Shown piece after piece: positions 19,121 to 28,499 of a stretch of 45,776 bases of DNA. This DNA comes from Pavlovales sp. CCMP2436. Its lineage: Eukaryota > Haptophyta > Pavlovophyceae > Pavlovales. The stretch's first letter is position 1. Every line of letters starts with the position of its first letter. Made by a program: the position numbers and the translations under genes. The DNA is taken from contig MU631405.1 in assembly GCA_026770615.1 (NCBI GenBank), positions 67,125 to 112,900 on the forward strand. The letters are read 5' to 3'. Below the pieces are notes generated by a model. That model was not told the origin of the DNA. It ran no database searches and saw only the letters and a program-made list of their open reading frames with translations.

Positions 19121-20035
19121 TCACCGCGCGGCGCGCGCCGTGCGGATCGAGCGCACGCGGAAGGACTCGCAGATGCCGCGCAGTTGCGGAGAAGCCGTGG
19201 GGTAGCGGTTCGCCAGCGCCGAAGCCGCAAGCAGGTAAACCCCCCGGCCGACTACTGCGGCGCGCAGCAGCAGGCGGCGCTCGACGGAGTTGTAGTTGAA
19301 AGAGAGCGCGGCGAATTTGATCTCCAGCGTGCGGTACCTGATGCCGTCCACCTCTTCGACCACCGAGGAGAGCACCCTGTAGTCGTCCACTGTACCGTAC
19401 ATGCCATACTTTCCGCCCGCGGCGAACAGCGTGTCCGTGAAGAAGCTCGTGGGCAGCTTGTCGAGAGTCGTGCCCGCGGGGAGCGGCGTGGCGAGGAGGA
19501 AGGCGCCGTCCGTCGTGCGTATGTCTCGCAGATCGATGTTTGGCCCTCGTGCCTGCGTCCAAGCGGACGGGAAGCTGAATTGGATGCCGATGATTGCTGA
19601 CGGGTCGGCGACGCCGAACAACTCGTCTGAGAAGACGCCGGCTGCAACCACGCTGTCGGCCGGGATCATCCCCGTCCGGACCACGCCAGTCTTCGCACGC
19701 TCGCGCAGCAGCGCTGCAGCGCCGCGCGGTCCGCGGCTGCTCGGCTTGGGCTCGGCGGCGGCATCGGCGGCCGCGGCTGGGGGCGGCCGGAGGGCCGCGC
19801 CGAGCAGCGCACCGGGCGCGGCGAGCGCCACGCACCGGCGCGAGAGGTCCGGAGGGGGCGCCCTCGCCGCCAGGACAGTGGCGTGGAGCAACAGCAACAA
19901 CCGAAGTCTCGTGGGTGCTCGACTTCGGCACTGGCTCGCGCTCCTCACGGCTGGCGCGCTAGGCTCGGCAGCCCCGGGCGCGGTAGTAGAGCGAGCGCGC
20001 CAAACGCGCTGCGGGCCAATTACGATGGACGCCAT
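19121..20035 (-). CDS. PsbP-domain protein, thylakoid lumen targeted
   Basis: 304 aa, ATG at 20035 to stop at 19121. Residues about 140-295 are a PsbP domain: IQFSFPSAWTQARGPNIDLRD, then GTVDDYRVLSSVVEEVDGIR with YRTLEIKF, ending LRGICESFRV. The N-terminal 100 residues or so look like a multipartite plastid presequence: a hydrophobic LRLLLLLHATVLAARA stretch, then SRRCVALAAPGALLGAALRP with twin Arg before a hydrophobic core and an AAAADA cleavage-like site, as in Tat-dependent lumen proteins. The first hydrophobic stretch lies 43 residues from the Met, which is far for an ER signal, so the true start may be on another exon. PsbP-family proteins assist photosystem II; the subtype is not assigned. 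The AMBRA1-LINE chimera sits just downstream. Confidence 0.75.
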   Translation of the reverse strand: MASIVIGPQRVWRARSTTAPGAAEPSAPAVRSASQCRSRAPTRLRLLLLLHATVLAARAPPPDLSRRCVALAAPGALLGAALRPPPAAAADAAAEPKPSSRGPRGAAALLRERAKTGVVRTGMIPADSVVAAGVFSDELFGVADPSAIIGIQFSFPSAWTQARGPNIDLRDIRTTDGAFLLATPLPAGTTLDKLPTSFFTDTLFAAGGKYGMYGTVDDYRVLSSVVEEVDGIRYRTLEIKFAALSFNYNSVERRLLLRAAVVGRGVYLLAASALANRYPTASPQLRGICESFRVRSIRTARAAR

Positions 20036-20353
20036 TCGTTTTGTTTTTTAATTACAGGGAGGGTGAACCGATTTTTTTCGGTTGTGCTGTCGCAAAAGAT
20101 GCCCTCCGGGGGCCCTCCGGGGCCCTCCCGGGAGCCCCTACCCGGGGAGAGTGGTCTTGACAGACGGTCGTCCTGCCTGGACAGGTGGTCTTGACAAACT
20201 GTCATCCCGCCCGGGCACCGTCGTGGCGCACAATCGACTGAAGTACCCCGCTGCGCATACGGAGCAGCTTCAGATTTCGGCTCGCGTTCGGGTGCGGCCG
20301 GGGGCTCCCGGGCAAGCGCCGAAATGCGCTAGCCGAAATATAATATGTAGGTA
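20036..20353. other. Upstream flank of the PsbP-like gene
   Basis: No gene. GC-rich CCCTCCGGGG runs, then two ~35-bp tandem copies of GTGGTCTTGACA...GTC.TCC (20151-20184 and about 20186-20218). Confidence 0.5.
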
Positions 20354-20620
20354 NNNNNNNNNNNNNNNNNNNNNNNNNNNNNNNNNNNNNNNNNNNNNNN
20401 NNNNNNNNNNNNNNNNNNNNNNNNNNNNNNNNNNNNNNNNNNNNNNNNNNNNNNNNNNNNNNNNNNNNNNNNNNNNNNNNNNNNNNNNNNNNNNNNNNNN
20501 NNNNNNNNNNNNNNNNNNNNNNNNNNNNNNNNNNNNNNNNNNNNNNNNNNNNNNNNNNNNNNNNNNNNNNNNNNNNNNNNNNNNNNNNNNNNNNNNNNNN
20601 NNNNNNNNNNNNNNNNNNNN
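20354..20620. other. Assembly gap (N run)
   Basis: 267 undetermined bases. Confidence 1.
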
Positions 20621-20623
20621 TTT

Positions 20624-20700
20624 TTAAAATATGCATCTGGACCCATTATGATGATCCACACGTTGAGGTTCCGCAGAGCCGTGTCAGAGGCAGCGCTCGC
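20624..20700. repeat. Direct repeat F, copy 1
   Basis: TTTTTAAAATATGCATCTGG, then ACCCATTATGATGATCC and CGTTGAGGTTCCGCAGAGCC. It recurs at 22190-22260. On the minus strand both copies read ALRNLN/ALRDLN...IIIMGPDAYFK, so they may be fragments of a gene cut at the gap. Confidence 0.65.
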
Positions 20701-20875
20701 GACGCGTATGGCATACACGTGTGGGCCGTCCACCGCGTCAACCGTCCCCGCATCCCCGTCTCTGGTTTGTGTGGTGATGGTGGGCTGGGCTCAAGTTTAA
20801 AAAATTGAAGTAGATGATCTCGGACGCCGGAACGGGTGCACGCAGGCGTCGAGCGAGCTCGCGCTGAGCAGCGCG

Positions 20876-21190
20876 GCGTGAGCGTCGCCCGTACGGGGCA
20901 GCTCCGGCTCGTGATGAACGAGATTCGAGCAGCCGTGCACGACGTTGCACGCACGCCGCCGACGCATGGCCGCCTCTCCGCGCGCTGCGATCGACGGGTG
21001 GCGAGCGCGGGGACGGTCATGCTAGAACGGACGGCCTACGCAGCGCGTCATTAGCGTCGCCCGTATGGGGCAGGTTCGCCTCGTGATCGACGAGGACCGA
21101 GCTGTGAACGACGTCGCAAGCCACCTGGGAAGCCGCGGCCGCCTCTCCGCGCCGCCGCGGCCGACGGGCGGCGAGCAAGGCTAAGGACGT
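20876..21190. repeat. Two tandem ~170-bp units
   Basis: Both units have AGCGTCGCCCGTA.GGGGCAG, CTCGTGAT..ACGAG, GACGT(T/C)GCA and GGCCGCCTCTCCGCG followed by CGACGGG.GGCGAGC. Open frames on both strands are by-products of the GC-rich repeat; I do not recognise a protein. Confidence 0.65.
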
Positions 21191-21594
21191 GCACGCACCT
21201 AGCAGAGCGAGGCGAGCGAAGATCGGGAAACAAAAATTTATAAGATCGAGCGCTTCACGCGATCTCTTAAACAAGCGATCGCGCGCGGGCGGGCATCGCC
21301 GCCAGCCTGAGTACGAGCCCTGTAGAAAACGCGACCACGGACCCGCACTGTGATTCAGTCGACCCATGGCAAAATCGTTTTTAAAATTGATTCTAATTTG
21401 TGAACAAAGGCAACCTCTAATCGGTTCAACAAGCTTTAAAAGCTCGCGTCTGGGTCGATCGCTCGACCTCAGCCTGACGTCGACCAAGCCAGTGACTGAG
21501 AAACACCTGTTGAACCATGCTGAGCCGCTAATATATATTATTATTATTATTATTATTGTTGTTAATAATATGCTTTTGATGGATGTTGTACAGT
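21191..21594. other. Repeat-rich spacer
   Basis: The minus strand is open from 21607 to 21017 but changes composition at the repeats and matches no known family. It includes an inverted TTAGCGGCTCAGCATGGTTC block at about 21505-21532 and (TTA)n at about 21535-21560. Confidence 0.4.
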
Positions 21595-22025
21595 ATGGAT
21601 ACTGCATGCAGCAAATTTTGTGTATGCAGCAAAATTGGTGACGATCTTCTATTTAGCAATCTTTTGGCAAACTATCTGAAGGTCCGATGTCGCCATCAAA
21701 AAAAAATGGGATTTTAATTATTCGATTAGACGCCCACCTGCAGACTCCTCCTCACAGTACACAATTATGTACGACACGGCGTCAATGTACCCCATAGGCG
21801 ATTTGTAAGCACCGGCTTGGCCGCTCAGAAATGAGGAAAAACCTCCGATCCGGCAGCACACAGCCCACCGAGAAAAGCTGTTACATGGACACCCTGTGAG
21901 TCAGCGACGATGGTCAGGTATTTTGGTAAGTTCGACGACGGTGCCAAATCATTAGCCCACTTCGGCTGCCAAAAACTTTATATATATATCGGAAATTCCG
22001 ACAAAATAAATTCATTCTGTTTTGA
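21595..22025 (-). repeat. Dispersed repeat D, copy 2
   Basis: Reverse-orientation match of 5925-6325, with the same ordered blocks (GCAGCAAA, GGCAAACTATCTGAAG, CGCTCAGAAATGAGGAAAA, TGTGAGTCAGCGACGATGGTCAGGTA in two blocks, TCGGAAATTCCGACA). It ends next to a LINE-tail-like block. Confidence 0.65.
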
Positions 22026-22140
22026 GTCGGACGCGCTGAAGACGCTTCTAAGCAACTCACGCTGTTCGGCGCTTGGCACGCCCGAGCAGAAGGTGTCGCA
22101 CTTAAAAAAGTGCTTGGCGGGCGTAAGTCCGTAAGTCCCG
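22026..22140 (-). pseudogene. Short block shared with LINE fragment 5
   Basis: The minus strand reads KCDTFCSGVPSAEQRELLRS, almost the same as at 25436-25520 (GVPSAEQRELLRSVFSASD). In the plus orientation both copies have GACGCGCTGAAGACGCTTCT and GCACTTAAAAAA. It is either a LINE remnant or a separate short repeat. Confidence 0.55.
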
Positions 22141-22189
22141 CTCGCCCTGGTGCGCCACAACACTGTAACTTTTAAAAACTGAGTTTGTT

Positions 22190-22260
22190 TTTAAAATATG
22201 CATCTGGACCCATTATGATGATCCGCGCGTTGAGGTCCCGCAGAGCCGTTGTGAGTGCAG
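22190..22260. repeat. Direct repeat F, copy 2
   Basis: Same sequence as 20624-20700 with a few changes; separated from it by about 1.5 kb that includes repeat D copy 2. Confidence 0.65.
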
Positions 22261-22496
22261 TGCACAGCTGCACACGGATCCAGTAGACGCACAACTACAT
22301 TCTCCTTGACAGAGCTCAACACGACACCACATCTTAGACTTACATCACTGGACGCGTAGCGCGCCCCGGGCGTAATTTCGACAGAAGGGTCGCCGTATGC
22401 TTCAAGGGCCCGCAACTCACCTCGCACCGCGCACAATTTTCGAAGGCCTTGGATTTTAGTTTTGGATCGAGTTCGGCGGAAGATTTCAGTCTTTTG
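22261..22496. other. Spacer, no gene seen
   Basis: Short open frames only. The end (22430-22470) shares CGAAGGCCTTGGATTTAGTTTTGGATCGA-like sequence, inverted, with about 23833-23862. Confidence 0.4.
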
Positions 22497-22990
22497 ACGA
22501 TGTGTGTAAGTTTCTAGTTAAACGTCCGTCCCCGGGAGGATCTCACTGGATTTAAGTGTTGAAAAAAACACTCAGATCCAGGGAACCACCCCGCGCACAC
22601 GGATACCGTCCCCACCGCTGATCAGTTCAGGCACACGACGATCGACGACTGACGACTCTCGACTGGCGCGCTGACCGACCTCCGCTGCTCTCCCTCGCGT
22701 CGTCTGGAAATGCAGCGCCGTCTGCGAACGCGGCCCACCTTTGCACATCCCAAACGTTACCTCCTGACTAGCCTGACTCGCATGTGTTGAGATTTTTGCC
22801 CCGAGATTTTTGCCCCGGGGGGCAAAAACTACAAATATGCGTGGCTTATTTTTTGGCCCGTTCTATCCCACCCCTTGACGAGGGTGGGCCTCGGGCGCAG
22901 GGCTTTGGGTTGCGGGGTGTGACGGGCTTGCTGGCTCATGTTTGCGTTTTGAAGACTTTTTTGAACTTGCTGGCTCATGTTATGATAGCG
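22497..22990 (-). mobile_element. LINE fragment 4 (3' UTR and end of tail)
   Basis: The 3' terminus is a GTGTGTAAGTTTCTAGTTAA-type end at 22500. Then come the common UTR, GATTTTTGCCCCG with a duplicated copy of itself, and GTGGGCCTCGGGCGCAG; the match ends after GCTGGCTCATG. Confidence 0.8.
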
Positions 22991-23035
22991 TGTGCGTTCT
23001 AGTGAAATATCGCTTCGATCCTGGAGATTTGCCCA

Positions 23036-23560
23036 TCATCTTCGCGCGAACAAGATGGCGAATACTTGTTCCGAGCTCTTCCGCGTCACTCGCAGTACAC
23101 GCGGGGACGCACAGCGGTGCCCGTCTTCAGCGCTACCTGAACGTCGTCGAGGAACGTCTGGGTTCCGCACGATCGCATAAGTGCAGCCGCACTCGAAGTC
23201 AAGAGGTCGTGCGCGCGTTCGGCACTCGAGGAGGCCACCATCAAGTTCTACTTCCGACCCAACCTTATCAACCACGTGAAGCTCATACCCGTAGTCGAGA
23301 CGCCCGTAAAGAAGAAGGGCAAGTCCAGCGTTGAGGCCGGTCGCCTGCAGCGGCGAGATGTTGATCAACATCTCGCATGGTGTCCGGGAAGAGCAGGGCG
23401 GCTGCACACTCTGGCCGGGGTCTCCGGGCGCGGCAGAGGGCAGGGTGGCCGGGAAGAGCTGGAGCGGGCCGGCTGGGATCATCAGGCTGAGCGCGTCCTC
23501 GTGGGGCGCCTGGAAGTTGGCGAAGGAGTCGGGTCGACATCTCGAGATCTCGATCCAAGA
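23036..23560 (-). CDS. Unrecognised open frame (possible gene fragment)
   Basis: The minus strand is open for about 180 codons from about 23578 to 23036; the first Met is at 23482. It reads SWIEISRCRPDSFANF, QAPHEDALSLMIPAGPLQLF, CEMLINISPLQATGLN, ALLLYGRLDYGYELHVVDKV and ECGCTYAIVRNPDV. Codon use is GC-rich like the host genes, unlike the surrounding LINE. It may be the remains of a gene split by elements (LINE 4 on one side, a MITE on the other). I do not recognise the family. Confidence 0.35.
   Translation of the reverse strand, partial: SWIEISRCRPDSFANFQAPHEDALSLMIPAGPLQLFPATLPSAAPGDPGQSVQPPCSSRTPCEMLINISPLQATGLNAGLALLLYGRLDYGYELHVVDKVGSEVELDGGLLECRTRARPLDFECGCTYAIVRNPDVPRRRSGSAEDGHRCASPRVLRVTRKSSEQVFAILFARR
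23353..23376. repeat. Perfect 24-bp palindrome
   Basis: GCGAGATGTTGA followed by its exact reverse complement TCAACATCTCGC, with no spacer. Confidence 0.95.
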
Positions 23561-23583
23561 TTTCGTTCGAAGCCAAAGAGCTA

Positions 23584-23750
23584 CAGGGGATCGCAGGCAA
23601 TAAGAAACCGTCGTGCAAAGAAACTGAGCCTCTTTTTGTTACATTGTTTGTACGTATTTTAAGCAAATTTAAGCATTGTTTGTATGTAATTTGCTAAGCA
23701 AATCAGCCTCAGCCTCAGAAAGCGCCGTTCTTATTGCCCGCGATCCCCTG
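23584..23750. mobile_element. TA-flanked MITE 1
   Basis: A 167-bp element bounded by TA on both sides. Terminal repeats CAGGGGATCGCAGGCAATAA and the complement of TTATTGCCCGCGATCCCCTG differ at one position in 23. The inside is itself an imperfect palindrome (ACATTGTTTGTACG and GCATTGTTTGTATG). A relative lies at 38444-38608. CAGGG ends with TA duplication suggest mobilisation by a Tc1/mariner-type transposase. Confidence 0.8.
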
Positions 23751-23995
23751 TATTGCGATTTGATAAAGCTCTTTCGATCGAATCTTCAATTTCGATCGAC
23801 CGTATTTGAAATACATAAAACCTTTAAGTTCGATCCAAAACTAAATCCAAGGCCTTCGAAAATAACACAAGAACGGGCCTCATGAGCGACTTCGTTTAGC
23901 TGGGGATCCAGAGCGATTTCGAACGTGACCCCTAACGTGGTGAACCAGTTTGTACATTAGCCAATTCCGACAAATGAAATTCATTCTATTTTGAG

Positions 23996-25560
23996 TGTGT
24001 GTGTGTAAATATCTAGAATACGTCCTTCCCCTGACAGGTCTCCACAGGGCCCAAGCGTTGAGAAACACTCGGATCAAGGGACCTTAGCAGAGCACACGGA
24101 TACCGTCCCCACCGCTAAGGCTGATCAGACACACGACAATCGAAGACTCTCTAACTGGCGCGCGCTGACCAGCCGCTGCTGCCTTTCGCTCGTCTCAAAA
24201 TGCAGCTCGCCTGCGCACATGCCGCACCTGTAGCACACATAAAAAAACGGACTAATAAACTTCGGCAGCCTGTGTTATTCTTGTCCACGAGGGGCAAGAA
24301 TCACACGGTGGGGGGCTTATTGTGGTCCCGGTCTACCCCACCCCCTCAGGGTGGTGGGCCTCGGGCTCGATATGTTGGGGTGTGTTTTCGGGGCATTGTT
24401 CTTCCCTCAAGCGCTTGTGGCGCGCCTCTGCTGGCTGCTGGGGCGTGCGGGTCTGTGGCCCTGCTTTTGGCCGCGTGGATAAGTCTGGTTGACTTCCAGT
24501 GGGCGTTTGGATGAACGCAGTATGCGCGGGTGAGGAGGCGCCGGCATGTCCTCGGCTGCTATGATGTGGACGGCCGCTGCTTGTGGCGCCGGTGGGGCGA
24601 TTGGGGTTGGCCTCTGTGGAGTTGGCCGCTGTGGAGTGGCCGGCTTAGGCTGTGGTGTGTCAGGCTTGGCTCGGCTCTGTGAGCGTTTGCGTGGTGGGCT
24701 TGCTGTGGTATCGTGTAGCGAGGCGGGCGTGTTCACTGTTGATGGATCGGAGGTCTGTGGCTGTTCCCCTTTAGTTGGTGTTGCGGTGGACTGGCTGGCT
24801 TCCACTGGCCGTTTGGATGAGCGCATTGTGCGTGTGTGCGTGATGTCCACATTTGGTACGATGGGGGCGGCCGTTGTTTCTGGCCCCGGGGGGTTGACTG
24901 GTGTTGGCATCTGTGATGTGGCCGGCTTAGGTGTGGCGGGGGAGTGCCTCTGGCGTGTGGCCGGCGTGGCTTGGCTGTGCGTCCGTTTGCGTGGCGGCCT
25001 TGATGTGGCCGCGTGAAGCATGGCTGGCGAGGCCGTTGGTGGTGTGGGAGTGGTAGTTTGCTGTGTGGCAGCCCGTTTGCGTTGGCGTGGCTCACCCCGT
25101 ATGGCCTCGAGGCGGACTATGGGCATCGGGTTGTGTGGCGCTGTACGCACGGTTGGTGGGGGGGGGTGGCGATTAAGGGGCTCGTCTTCCGCCCCTCTGC
25201 TGCAGCTGTGGGTTGGTCCGTGTGGGTGTGATTGTCGATGATCGGTTCGTGTCTTTTTTGGGCTGCTCTCTCAGCCGCCTGGGCGGCCCACATGGCTATT
25301 TTGAACTTCTGTGCGTCATGTACGGATATTTTGTCCTTTGTTGCCGCTGTGAATGTCTCAATCGCGGCTTTGCGTAGCGTGCGCATCTCGAGGCGATGGT
25401 GTAGGAGTATGAGGTGTAGGTCGTCGGACGCGCTGAAGACGCTTCTGAGCAACTCACGCTGCTCGGCGCTTGGCACGCCCAAGCAGAAGGTGTCGCACTT
25501 AAAAAATAGTGCTGCTCGTCGCTGGCGGGCGTTAGTCCTGCCCGCCAGGTGCGCCACGCT
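23996..25560 (-). mobile_element. LINE fragment 5 (second subfamily, tail plus 3' UTR)
   Basis: Ends at a (GT)n then GTAAATATCTAGAATACG on the plus strand. Its UTR is closer to fragment 3 than to fragments 2, 4 and 6. It carries a tail coding region (24407-25557). Its 5' side abuts the 3' end of LINE 6 at 25560-25569, so the two stand head to tail. Confidence 0.8.
24407..25557 (-). pseudogene. LINE C-terminal region, subfamily 2
   Basis: Two overlapping frames (25557-25117 and 25150-24407) suggest one frameshift. The first half, AAIETFTAATKDKISVHDAQ and KFKIAMWAAQAAERAAQK, matches AAIEASAASTKDKISLYDAY and KFKVAMWAAQTAERAARK in LINE 6. The second half is a Pro/Thr/Arg-rich tail with repeated (M/L)RSSKRP(V/L)E and PPRKRxxSxAxP blocks. 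The tail sequence differs from that of fragments 2 and 6, but its basic, disordered nature and position are the same. Confidence 0.65.
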
Positions 25561-25910
25561 GCCAGAGTGTGTATGTAAGTTTCTAGTTAAACGTCCGTCC
25601 CCGGGAGGATCTCACTGGATTTAAGTGTGAAAACACTCAGATCCAGGGATCCACCCCGAGCACACGGATACCGTCCCCACCGCTGATCAGTTCAGCCACA
25701 CGACGATCGACGACTGACGACTCTCGACTGGCACGCTGACCGACCTCCACTGCTCTTCCTCGCGTCGTCTGAAAATGCAGCACCGTCTGCGAGTGCGGCC
25801 CACCTTCGCGCATCCCAAACATTACTTCCTCGTTAGCCTGGCTCGCATATGTTGAGATTTTTGCCCGGGGGCAAAAACCACAAATAACGCGGCTTATTTG
25901 CTGGCCCATT

Positions 25911-26420
25911 CTATCCCACCCCTTGACGGAATTGAGCCTCGGGCGCAGGACTTTGAGTTGCGGGGTGTGGCGGGCTTGCTGGCTCATGTTTGCGTTTTGA
26001 ACACTTTGAGCTTGCTGGCTCATGTTTGGTTTTAGTTTTTTTGTCGCCCGAGTGATGTGACAGCGTAAGTGACTGGCGGGTTTCAAGGGCCCGTTTAGTT
26101 GCTGAGCGCAGTGTGCGTGAGTGGTGCATGAATATGAATGACTTGTCATGGATCAGTGCGTGCATGCGTGACGGGCCTGCTGCGGATTCGTGGTTTATGG
26201 CGGGACTGGCTGGTTCTGTTTTGGGTTCGGTGGGACTGGCTGCTCCTGGTAGTAATGAGGTTTTGGTTCGAGACGGTCTCTGGTTGCGTTTTTTCACGTT
26301 TGATGTGCGTAAGCGTTGCTGGCCTCGGCTGACCCTGAAGGTGGGTTTCGGCTGCATGGAGGGTATGGTCGGGTTTACACCTGTTAACGAATCTTCATTA
26401 TTCGTAGGTTGGTTGCGCAT
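25911..26420 (-). pseudogene. End of LINE 6 tail
   Basis: A 169-codon frame beginning RNQPTNNEDSLTGVNPTIPS, with NHESAAGPS, SRTLRSATKRALE and PASSKCSKRKHEPASP. It is a clear relative of the tail in LINE fragment 2 (PPNNEDLLPGADPTIPSMQ). The frame stops at 25911, close to the 3' UTR. Confidence 0.6.
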
Positions 26421-26439
26421 CAGGCATCTTCGTTTGGCA

Positions 26440-26900
26440 GGGGTGGTCAGTGCGCTGGTGTCCGTTGGGGGTATGGGCTCTTGCTGTATAGGTGGTATGG
26501 CCGTTGGGGATATGGGCTCATACTGAGCGATGCTGTCCGTTGGGGGTATAGGCTCATACCGCAGAAATGGTATAGCCGCGGGTGCCTCGATTTAGGCGAT
26601 GCTATCCGTTAGGGGTATGGGCTCATACTGCATAGGTGGTATGGCCGCTGGGGCTTCGTTTGGGCGATGCTGTGTGTTGAGGGTATGGGCTCATACTGCA
26701 TGGGAGGTAAGTCTGATGGTTTCTTGTTTTGAGCGATGCTGTCCGTTGGGGGTATGGGCTCGTATTATATAGGTGGTATAGGCACGCAGCAGGCAATGGG
26801 CGACGCAGCGCTCAGACCAGCAAAACATTCAGAACAGTCAGACGCCAGCTTGAATCCCTATCAGTCAATATAGGTGGTATGGCCGCTGGTGCTGTGTTTT
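26440..26900 (-). repeat. ~69-72-bp tandem repeats in LINE tail
   Basis: The plus strand repeats GGTATGGCCGCTGG...GCGATGCTGTCCGTTGGGGG and TATGGGCTCATACTGCA at least five times. In LINE sense each unit encodes YEPIPPTDSIAQN...AAIPP. Frames differ between units because of indels, and a SINE-like insert splits the array at 26780. Confidence 0.8.
26780..26867 (+). mobile_element. SINE-like family S, 88-bp copy with 13-bp TSD
   Basis: Flanked by ATATAGGTGGTAT at 26767-26779 and 26868-26880. Starts GGCACGCAGCAGGCAAT and ends GACGCCAGCTTGAATCCCTA then TCAGTCA. Opposite orientation to the 272-bp copy at 31207 and truncated at the other end. Confidence 0.85.
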
Positions 26901-27534
26901 GATTCAGTTTCCTTGCTGCCCGCTCAGCTGTCTGGGCGGCCCACATAGCTACCTTAAACTTATACGCGTCGTATAGTGATATTTTGTCCTTGGTTGACGC
27001 CGCTGATGCTTCGATTGCCGCTTCGCGTGATTTGTGCATTTTGAGGCTATGGCGTAAGAGAGTGTAGTGTAAGTCGCCGGGCTTGGGTGCGTCACCGGTG
27101 TCGACGTCCTTCTTTCTGAGCTCTTCTTTGTCACTTAATCCTACCCTTCCGGTGAAGTAGTCCGGCCGAGATATCATGAATGTCGCAATTGATTTTGATT
27201 TGGCGGGTCCCAGACTCGGGGACAGTTCCTTGCAGAGAGAGCGGTGGAGGTCGTGGCGGTGCTTTTCCGTTGACGAACACTCGTGGTATAAGTGATGCTT
27301 TTTGTCTTGTGAGTTGAGTGCTTTGCATAGAGGGCAGGTGAGGCCCATTGTTTTGGACTTTCCGTCAATGGTAATTATAGTGGTGGCCATCGCCGAAAAT
27401 TCGGCTGCCCACTCGGCACTGTGGCGGTATGATCCGAGAATCAATCTGGCCATGTGTTTGGTGTACTTTTCCGTGGGTCGCTGTTGGCCCCTGACTCGTG
27501 GGAGGCGCAGAGCTGTCGTGCTTTCTTTGACCAC
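26881..27534 (-). pseudogene. LINE region with CCHC finger
   Basis: Contains RVRGQQRPTEKYTKHMARLI, then TCPLCKALNSQDKKHHLYHE with C (C-x2-C-x11-H-x3-C), matching fingers at the C-terminus of many LINE RT proteins. DKEELRKKDVDTGDAPKPGD and KDKISLYDAYKFKVAMWAAQ follow. The last stretch runs into the tail repeats (NTAPAAIPP). Confidence 0.7.
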
Positions 27535-27555
27535 ATAGCTTCTACATTGGCCATT

Positions 27556-28491
27556 CTACCTATGCCGGCCTCTCTTCTCTAGGCGATCCCTCGCAACTCT
27601 GTCTATTAGCGCATGGCGTGCTGCTCGTTGGTCGGATGAGATGATGTCTCCTGTCGCAGTGGCCGCTATTGCCCAGCAATGAGCCGTGAGCGTGTTTTTT
27701 GTGAGCTGTACTGTGGCGGCTTCTCTGTGTACTGCTACTGCCTTTGAGCCCCAGTCGCTCAATGCGTTCTGCACGAGCTTTATGACAGCCGGGGGTTGGA
27801 GGTAGGGAGGCAAATCAGCCTGGCTGCGCCAGTTGTTGCCTCGTGTGGAGATGAAGAGCTGAGTCACTTTCTTTAGCGCCTCTGCTGTCACGCTTCTAGC
27901 TCTCGAGGCGTCATCGTGACGTACCGCTCCCGGGGTATTTAGAATTCTGACTACTTCATCATCCGATTTGGTATGAGCCGCCGTGTGAGTCGCGTTCCTG
28001 TAGCGTCCGTGCGCCTCGTCACGTTGTTTGAGGCTGAGTAGGCGATAGAAGTGAGGGTTGGCATCATAGCTCGTGGAATTCCTTAACCCGTGTGGTAGGG
28101 GGTTGCGGTCTAGGTGCCGTCTGTGCCAGTCTAGGCGTTTTACGCCTGTGTCATGGTCCCATCCGATGAATAGCTCTTGCTCGTGAGTCAGTGCTTGTAA
28201 GGCCAGCGTGACCGCATTGCATTCTGCGTTGACAACCGCTTGATTGCCTGAGAATGTGCACGTGAGGATATGTGCCCCTGGGGCATATGTCGTGCCGCGG
28301 ATGTGGTGTGATGGGAGTACGTAAAAGCACGCCGCACCGGCTGCTCGAGCCTCGCCGTTTCCATCAGGTTTGACAAATGAACCGTCGACCCCGACATGTG
28401 GGGTGCACAATTGTGTTTTCTCCGCTGTCGATGGTTGGTGTCTGAGTGCATGTATGAGTGTTGTGTGGTGTGTGACGAACCAGAAGCACAT
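27556..28491 (-). pseudogene. LINE RNase H domain
   Basis: A 311-codon frame. VGVDGSFVKPDGNGEARAAG supplies the first Asp, NAECNAVTLALQALT the catalytic Glu, and FIGWDHDTGVKRLDWHRR the next Asp. It then runs on through an His/Arg-rich linker (YRNATHTAAHTKSDDEVVRI). The frame itself is open; the element around it is not. Confidence 0.7.
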
Positions 28492-28499
28492 AGGTCCGC

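Noticed and set aside
18630..19931. A 433-codon minus-strand frame overlapping the PsbP-like gene
   Set aside because: It is an out-of-frame shadow of the PsbP-like gene plus the duplicated AMBRA1-like fragment. It has no domain of its own.
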